This document shows, one piece after another, positions 34,539 to 37,768 of a DNA stretch of 37,768 nucleotides. The notes beneath the pieces are model-generated. The model had not been told where the DNA came from. It saw only the letters and a list, made by a program, of their open reading frames with translations, and ran no database searches. The stretch spans positions 1-37,768 of the forward strand of contig JAIXTE010000060.1 in assembly GCA_027484315.1 (NCBI GenBank). Direction: 5' to 3'. The translations under genes and the position numbers were made by a program. The DNA comes from Burkholderiales bacterium. GTDB taxonomy: Bacteria > Pseudomonadota > Gammaproteobacteria > Burkholderiales > Burkholderiaceae_B. The first letter of the stretch is position 1; the number at the start of each line of letters is the position of its first letter.

Positions 34539-35417
34539 ATGAAAAGCTTTATAAAAAGTTTAGGTAAAAAGGCTAATGAGGTAGGCGCGTTGCTCAGTAC
34601 CAAAGCACCTGCGGTGAAATCAAAACTTGTTGATCTGGGACATACAGCAAATGATCATGCGTCGGCTGCAAAAGTGGTTATTGAAAAACGCTCTAACCAA
34701 GCATTACTGAAAGCACAAGAAATCATTGAGAGTCCTCAGGCTCAGGCCATGTCTAAGTCCATTAATTCGGGTATCAACCAATTAAAAGTAACAGTGGATA
34801 AGACTTTGTACTCGATGATCTCCTCTGAAGAAAAATCGACTACGACAGAAAGTCCTAGTGACGAAGAATCAAAACTTAAGAATGCAATCGCCAAACTTGA
34901 TGGTCGAGACAAGTTGGGTGTTGCCGCTGAAGTGATGTCAGTAGCTGGAGGTGCCGCAGCGGGTGCCGCAGCAGCAGGCACGATAGCAGGAGCTGCAGGC
35001 GCTACAACTCTTTTTGGTTCAACTGGACTAGCATCCCTGCTTGGAGGGGTTTTTACAGTGTCCACTCCCGTAGGATGGGTAATTGGCTCGGCTGTTGTTG
35101 CTGGGGCAGCAGGATATGGTCTGATGAAGTTTGCTCGCTCTGGAGCCAAACAGGATGTCGCGAGGAGGGAATTGATTGAGCGACTGACTAATCGATTGTC
35201 AAACTTGTCAAGCCCCGATGACGAATGCCAAACACAAACTAAAGAACTGCAGCATCTTTTAGCGCTTACGATGGCGCTTCAGCTAATATCAGATAGCCAA
35301 GGTGATAGAATGATTGCTCTGGTAGAAAGTGGCGCGCTTAAGCCAGAGCTAGCCATTAGCCGTCTTAAATCCTTGGCCAGAAGTGCAGGTGCACTTAAAC
35401 AAAACACCGTCACCTGA
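34539..35417 (+). CDS. Unrecognised protein with Gly/Ala-rich membrane hairpin, second gene of the unit
   Basis: 292 aa from ATG 34539, one base after the upstream stop; the frame is also open from 34476. Layout: Lys-rich helical N-terminus (1-100); Ser/Thr/Glu-rich spacer (100-112); long hydrophobic Gly/Ala-rich region at about 136-204 (AGGAAAGAAAAGTIAGAAGA, then STPVGWVIGSAVVAGAAGYGLM), large enough for two or three helices; then a charged helical C-terminus (DVARRELIERLTNRLSN ... LKPELAISRLKSLARSAG). The glycine-zipper-like hairpin suggests membrane insertion or oligomerisation. No family recognised. Its pairing with another membrane protein at 1-bp spacing implies a joint function. GC is higher than in the first gene but below the core. 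Confidence 0.7.
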   Translation: MKSFIKSLGKKANEVGALLSTKAPAVKSKLVDLGHTANDHASAAKVVIEKRSNQALLKAQEIIESPQAQAMSKSINSGINQLKVTVDKTLYSMISSEEKSTTTESPSDEESKLKNAIAKLDGRDKLGVAAEVMSVAGGAAAGAAAAGTIAGAAGATTLFGSTGLASLLGGVFTVSTPVGWVIGSAVVAGAAGYGLMKFARSGAKQDVARRELIERLTNRLSNLSSPDDECQTQTKELQHLLALTMALQLISDSQGDRMIALVESGALKPELAISRLKSLARSAGALKQNTVT

Positions 35418-35442
35418 TTCAACAGCGTTAGTTTTTGCCTAA

Positions 35443-35461
35443 GGAAGAGCTGAACAATTCA
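35443..35461 (+). repeat. Left terminal repeat of the IS5-family element
   Basis: Matches the right end in the GGAA, CTGA and ATTCA blocks; preceded by CTAA. Confidence 0.7.
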
Positions 35462-35597
35462 TGAATTCAGGACTTTCGCCGCGCAAAATTCAGCAGAAAT
35501 TTTTCGATTAGTTTTTAATAGCATTTTTTGGCCTGAATCAGTGTTTTTCTGGACCCAAGTGGCCCGAACAGTGGCCCTTTTGGGCCTTTTCGCCCAA

Positions 35598-36587
35598 TCA
35601 GGACGCACCTTGGGCGTTAAGCACATCTCTTCGTTTTTTCGTGATCAGCAGATTGGCCAGTGCGAACAGGGTGTACAACTGTGCGGTGTTTTTGGCTAGG
35701 CCCTTGTAGCGAACTTTCTTCAAACCAAATATGTTCTTGATGTAATGAAACGGATGTTCCACACAGGCACGTACCGAGGATTTCAGTCGCTCAAACACTC
35801 GGGTGATTTGGTCACCACCTTTTTTACCCAAAGCCTTGCGTTTGCCGGGCCGCATGGCCACATGCCAGGTTGCATTCGGGTTTGTGATTTCCTCTGTACG
35901 TTTTTCGATGCCCTGATAGCCTGCATCGGCAAACACCAGTCGTTCTTCGCCGTGCAACAAACTGTGGCCCTTGCTGATGTCAGCTGTGTTCGCGGGCGTT
36001 GTTTCCAGGGTGTGGACCGCTCCGCTGTGGGCGTCCACTCCAATGTGCGCTTTCATGCCAAAGTGCCAGTCATTGCCTTTTTTGGTTTGGTGCATTTCTG
36101 GGTCTCGCGCATTGTCTTCGTTCTTGGTCGCAGACGGTGCCGAGATGATGGTGGCATCCACCACGGTGCCTTCCTTAAGGATTAGTCCTTGCATGTTCAA
36201 CAGGTTGTTGATGGTGGCAAACACCCGTTTGGTCAACTGCTTGTCCTCGAGCAGGCGACGAAACTTCAGCAGGGTGGTGGCGTCAGGCGCGTCCTCAACG
36301 TTCAGGTCAATGCCCACAAAGTTGCGAATGGCCATGCTGTCGTAGATGGCGTCATCAATGCCTTCATCGGACAGGCCAAAACACTGTTGGGCGATGTACA
36401 TGCGAAGCATCGTTTCCAGCCCTCGGGGTGGGTGGCCTGGGCCGTTCTGTTTGGGATAGTGAGGCTCGATCTCGTCCTTCAATGCTTGCCAGGGGGTCAC
36501 ACGTTCAATCTCGGCAAGAAATCGATCACGTCTTGTCTGACGCTTCTTGCGGCTGTACTCGGCTTGAGAAAAGGTGCGTTGTTTCAT
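35598..36587 (-). CDS. IS5-family transposase
   Basis: 329 aa from the ATG at 36587; the frame is open to 36650, but that start lies in the terminal part of the element. An N-terminal DUF772-type domain (YPKQNGPGHPPRGLETMLRMYIAQQCFGLSDEGIDDAIYDS) is followed by the DDE catalytic domain: Asp in GTVVDATII, Asp in LVFADAGYQG, and Glu in the RxxVEHPFHYIK stretch near the C-terminus. Length and motifs are those of the IS5 group. No frameshift or stop was seen, so the element may be active. It is transcribed toward the two-gene unit. Confidence 0.93.
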   Translation of the reverse strand: MKQRTFSQAEYSRKKRQTRRDRFLAEIERVTPWQALKDEIEPHYPKQNGPGHPPRGLETMLRMYIAQQCFGLSDEGIDDAIYDSMAIRNFVGIDLNVEDAPDATTLLKFRRLLEDKQLTKRVFATINNLLNMQGLILKEGTVVDATIISAPSATKNEDNARDPEMHQTKKGNDWHFGMKAHIGVDAHSGAVHTLETTPANTADISKGHSLLHGEERLVFADAGYQGIEKRTEEITNPNATWHVAMRPGKRKALGKKGGDQITRVFERLKSSVRACVEHPFHYIKNIFGLKKVRYKGLAKNTAQLYTLFALANLLITKKRRDVLNAQGAS

Positions 36588-36654
36588 GACTTGGTTTGAT
36601 CGATGAGGACTGTTAAATATTACCCAACTTCGAGGAATGACATCAAACACCGGT

Positions 36655-36673
36655 TGAATAAATCAGTGTTTCC
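36655..36673 (-). repeat. Right terminal repeat of the IS5-family element
   Basis: Read on the minus strand it begins GGAAACACTGATTTATTCA; followed on the plus strand by TTAA. Confidence 0.75.
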
Positions 36674-36748
36674 TTAAGGGGAATTTTTTCAATTTTCTAA
36701 GTTAATGTAATTGAAAAATAAGAATAATTGATTGATTTTATTTTTCTT

Positions 36749-37360
36749 CTATGAGATTAAATAATATTTAAATAAAAAATAAAGTATTGTAAAAATAAGT
36801 AATATTTTAAATAAAAATTTAATTGTTGCCTTTATTTTTTTAAATAGGTTATTATAGAATTCTTCAATTAATATTTCTGTTTCTGGAAGTAAGTTGATTT
36901 TTTTTGAAACATTTAAAATAGAAAGCGATGATAGTGGAATTAGAATTAAACTAAATGATGCCGAGATGTTTTCAATAGTACCGATAGCCAGCAATAAAAA
37001 AATAATGAACGCCGCGATAACGTATAGCTTCATAAATCTGCCAAGAACTCTGTTTAGAGCCAATCTGTCGCCACTGTATTTTTTCTCATTATTTAAAAGG
37101 GGGTAGATCACGATGGCCAAAATAAGAGGTAGGAAAACTACCATTATTAATGGTATTGATAAAGATCCAACTATAGCGCTGGTATTTCTTGAGAAAGAGA
37201 AAATCCAAAATACTTTGGTAAATTCTGATGAAAGGTATCCGATTAAAAACAGTAATGCCGATATAATGACTTGAATTCGATATTTTTTTAATTTATCGGG
37301 TGGTGAATTGGTTTTATCGATTGTCGGTGAATTTTTCACATCTTTCAGGTTTTTATTCAT
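36749..37360 (-). CDS. Unrecognised multi-spanning membrane protein, extremely AT-rich
   Basis: 203 aa, no family recognised. A charged N-terminus (1-28, Lys/Asp/Pro-rich) precedes hydrophobic segments at about 28-46, 62-88, 111-128, 133-150 and 178-202, so four to six membrane helices. A short charged loop (NNEKKYSGDRLALNRVLGRFMK, about 90-111) and an acidic loop (PETEILIEEFYNN, 159-171) lie between. There is no SD before the ATG at 37360 and no second gene. The coding strand is full of AAA, ATT and TTA codons, unlike anything else in the window, which marks recent foreign origin. Poor initiation signals leave some doubt that it is expressed. Confidence 0.6.
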   Translation of the reverse strand: MNKNLKDVKNSPTIDKTNSPPDKLKKYRIQVIISALLFLIGYLSSEFTKVFWIFSFSRNTSAIVGSLSIPLIMVVFLPLILAIVIYPLLNNEKKYSGDRLALNRVLGRFMKLYVIAAFIIFLLLAIGTIENISASFSLILIPLSSLSILNVSKKINLLPETEILIEEFYNNLFKKIKATIKFLFKILLIFTILYFLFKYYLIS

Positions 37361-37470
37361 GGTGTACGTTTGATTTTTGATTTGAAATATTACTATTGAC
37401 TGTTTTTAGTTAATAGAAAAAATGCATAAATAAGAATAGATTAAAATTTTGAAAATAATGAATTGTAGTA

Positions 37471-37576
37471 TGACCTACTCCAGATTGTTCGATTCAGCAT
37501 GTCTTAATTACAATGGTATCTCAGCCAAGTGAGAGACGAAATGAAACGAGCCCGATTCAGCGATGAACAAATGTAA
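37471..37576 (+). pseudogene. Remnant of an IS3-family element: left end and start of orfA
   Basis: TGACCTACTCC at 37471 resembles the TGACCTGCCCC ends of one IS3 group. After GAGAG, an ATG at 37541 opens the frame MKRARFSDEQM, which stops at once (TAA 37574-37576). MKR(S/A)RF(T/S)(D/E)EQI is the standard start of IS3-family OrfA proteins, so this is a truncated orfA; nothing after the stop looks like its continuation. Confidence 0.55.
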
Positions 37577-37717
37577 GCCCCCAGCAAACCCGTCTTGACT
37601 TGGATTTGGACATTTCGTTTCGCATTGCTTAAACTACCGGCATGTTTGTTTCGGTCCAAGCGTAAGCTTCCCTGTCAAGTTAACAGTTAAAAATAGAGTT
37701 TCCTGCTGACTGAATGA

Positions 37718-37768
37718 CCCTCGGCATGTAAACCGAGGGAGGTAAATTGTTTAGGGACTCGTGTGGTC
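37718..37768 (+). promoter_or_regulatory. Hairpin overlapping a possible ribosome binding site at the right edge
   Basis: A perfect 7-bp stem CCCTCGG (37718-37724) / CCGAGGG (37733-37739). The second arm runs into GGGAGG (37737-37742), an SD-like sequence 4 nt before a TTG (37747) whose frame stays open to the window end. If a gene starts here, its translation could be controlled by the hairpin. Only 22 bases of it are visible. Confidence 0.3.

Larger units (their letters stand above)
35443..36673 (-). mobile_element. IS5-family insertion sequence, 1231 bp
   Basis: Ends located by comparison: left GGAAGAGCTGAACAATTCA (35443-35461), right (minus strand) GGAAACACTGATTTATTCA (36655-36673), 13 of 19 identical with GGAA, CTGA and ATTCA kept. 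Flanks are CTAA (35439-35442) and TTAA (36674-36677), both fitting the YTAR target of IS5-group elements but differing by one base. It contains one intact transposase gene. Confidence 0.8.
37361..37768. other. Right-edge stretch with IS remnants and no complete gene
   Basis: From 37361 to about 37470 the DNA is AT-rich with nothing recognisable. At 37471 an IS3-type end may begin, followed by a decayed orfA start (37541). From about 37577 composition rises, and at 37662 GTAAGCTTCCCTGTCAAGTT resembles the GTAAGCG-type end of IS66-family elements, though only weakly. A hairpin and possible gene start follow at 37718-37768. Confidence 0.5.

Noticed and set aside
35536..36671. AATCAGTGTTT at 35536-35546 and 36661-36671 as the IS5 ends or target duplication
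   Set aside because: The copies are direct, not inverted. The pair 35443/36673 gives a better inverted repeat (GGAA, CTGA, ATTCA blocks) with YTAR flanks. The 11-mer match is left unexplained.
1..37768. CRISPR array
   Set aside because: No set of short identical repeats with regular unique spacers was seen; the only tandem repeats are at 18545-18661 and 21244-21279.

Overview
The window looks like a chromosomal segment of a beta-proteobacterium of the order Burkholderiales. The core gene order (lplT/alr/radA; tig-clpP-clpX-lon-hupB; ppiD; uvrC-pgsA) and the protein sequences fit a Limnobacter-like organism, but that genus is inferred from memory and was not searched. About 32.5 kb is dense core chromosome of moderate GC. 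The last ~5.2 kb is different: AT-rich, packed with insertion sequences and carrying unrecognised membrane proteins.

Layout. 1-2926: 5' part of an lplT-like transporter (minus strand), divergent from alr (alanine racemase) and radA (recombination ATPase, TTG start). 3001-7172: two-gene RND efflux operon (lipoprotein adaptor plus inner-membrane pump, no outer-membrane channel gene), convergent with a squalene/phytoene-synthase-family gene. 8106-14749: tRNA-Leu, then the protein-quality-control cluster tig, clpP, clpX, lon, and the nucleoid protein gene hupB. lon has a well-formed sigma-32-type promoter, and a weaker one precedes clpX. 14891-18240: tRNA-Val, tRNA-Asp, a flavoprotein monooxygenase-like gene, and ppiD (periplasmic folding). 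18241-18965: a 725-bp non-coding stretch full of repeats and inverted repeats, including a nested hairpin of about 57 bp in its outer stem with two inner hairpins. 18966-22071: tesA and a ybbA-type ABC ATPase that share overlapping divergent start codons, then nnr (NAD(P)HX repair) on the minus strand. 22176-32274: purL, a patatin-like lipase, a family 5-type uracil-DNA glycosylase overlapping uvrC (two DNA repair genes in one unit), pgsA, and a DUF3422 gene. 32341-32430: tRNA-Ser with terminator.

From 32549 the accessory region begins: an IS3-family element with a frameshifted orfB; a tightly spaced two-gene unit (33989-35417) encoding two unrecognised membrane-associated proteins, preceded by a promoter candidate with a palindrome over its -10; an IS5-family element whose ends and YTAR-type target could be located; a very AT-rich gene for a multi-spanning membrane protein; and, at the right edge, a decayed IS3 orfA start and possibly the end of a further element. 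The two-gene unit and the large hairpin at 18702-18914 are the best candidates for something undescribed.

All domain and family calls come from reading motifs by eye; no database search was possible.
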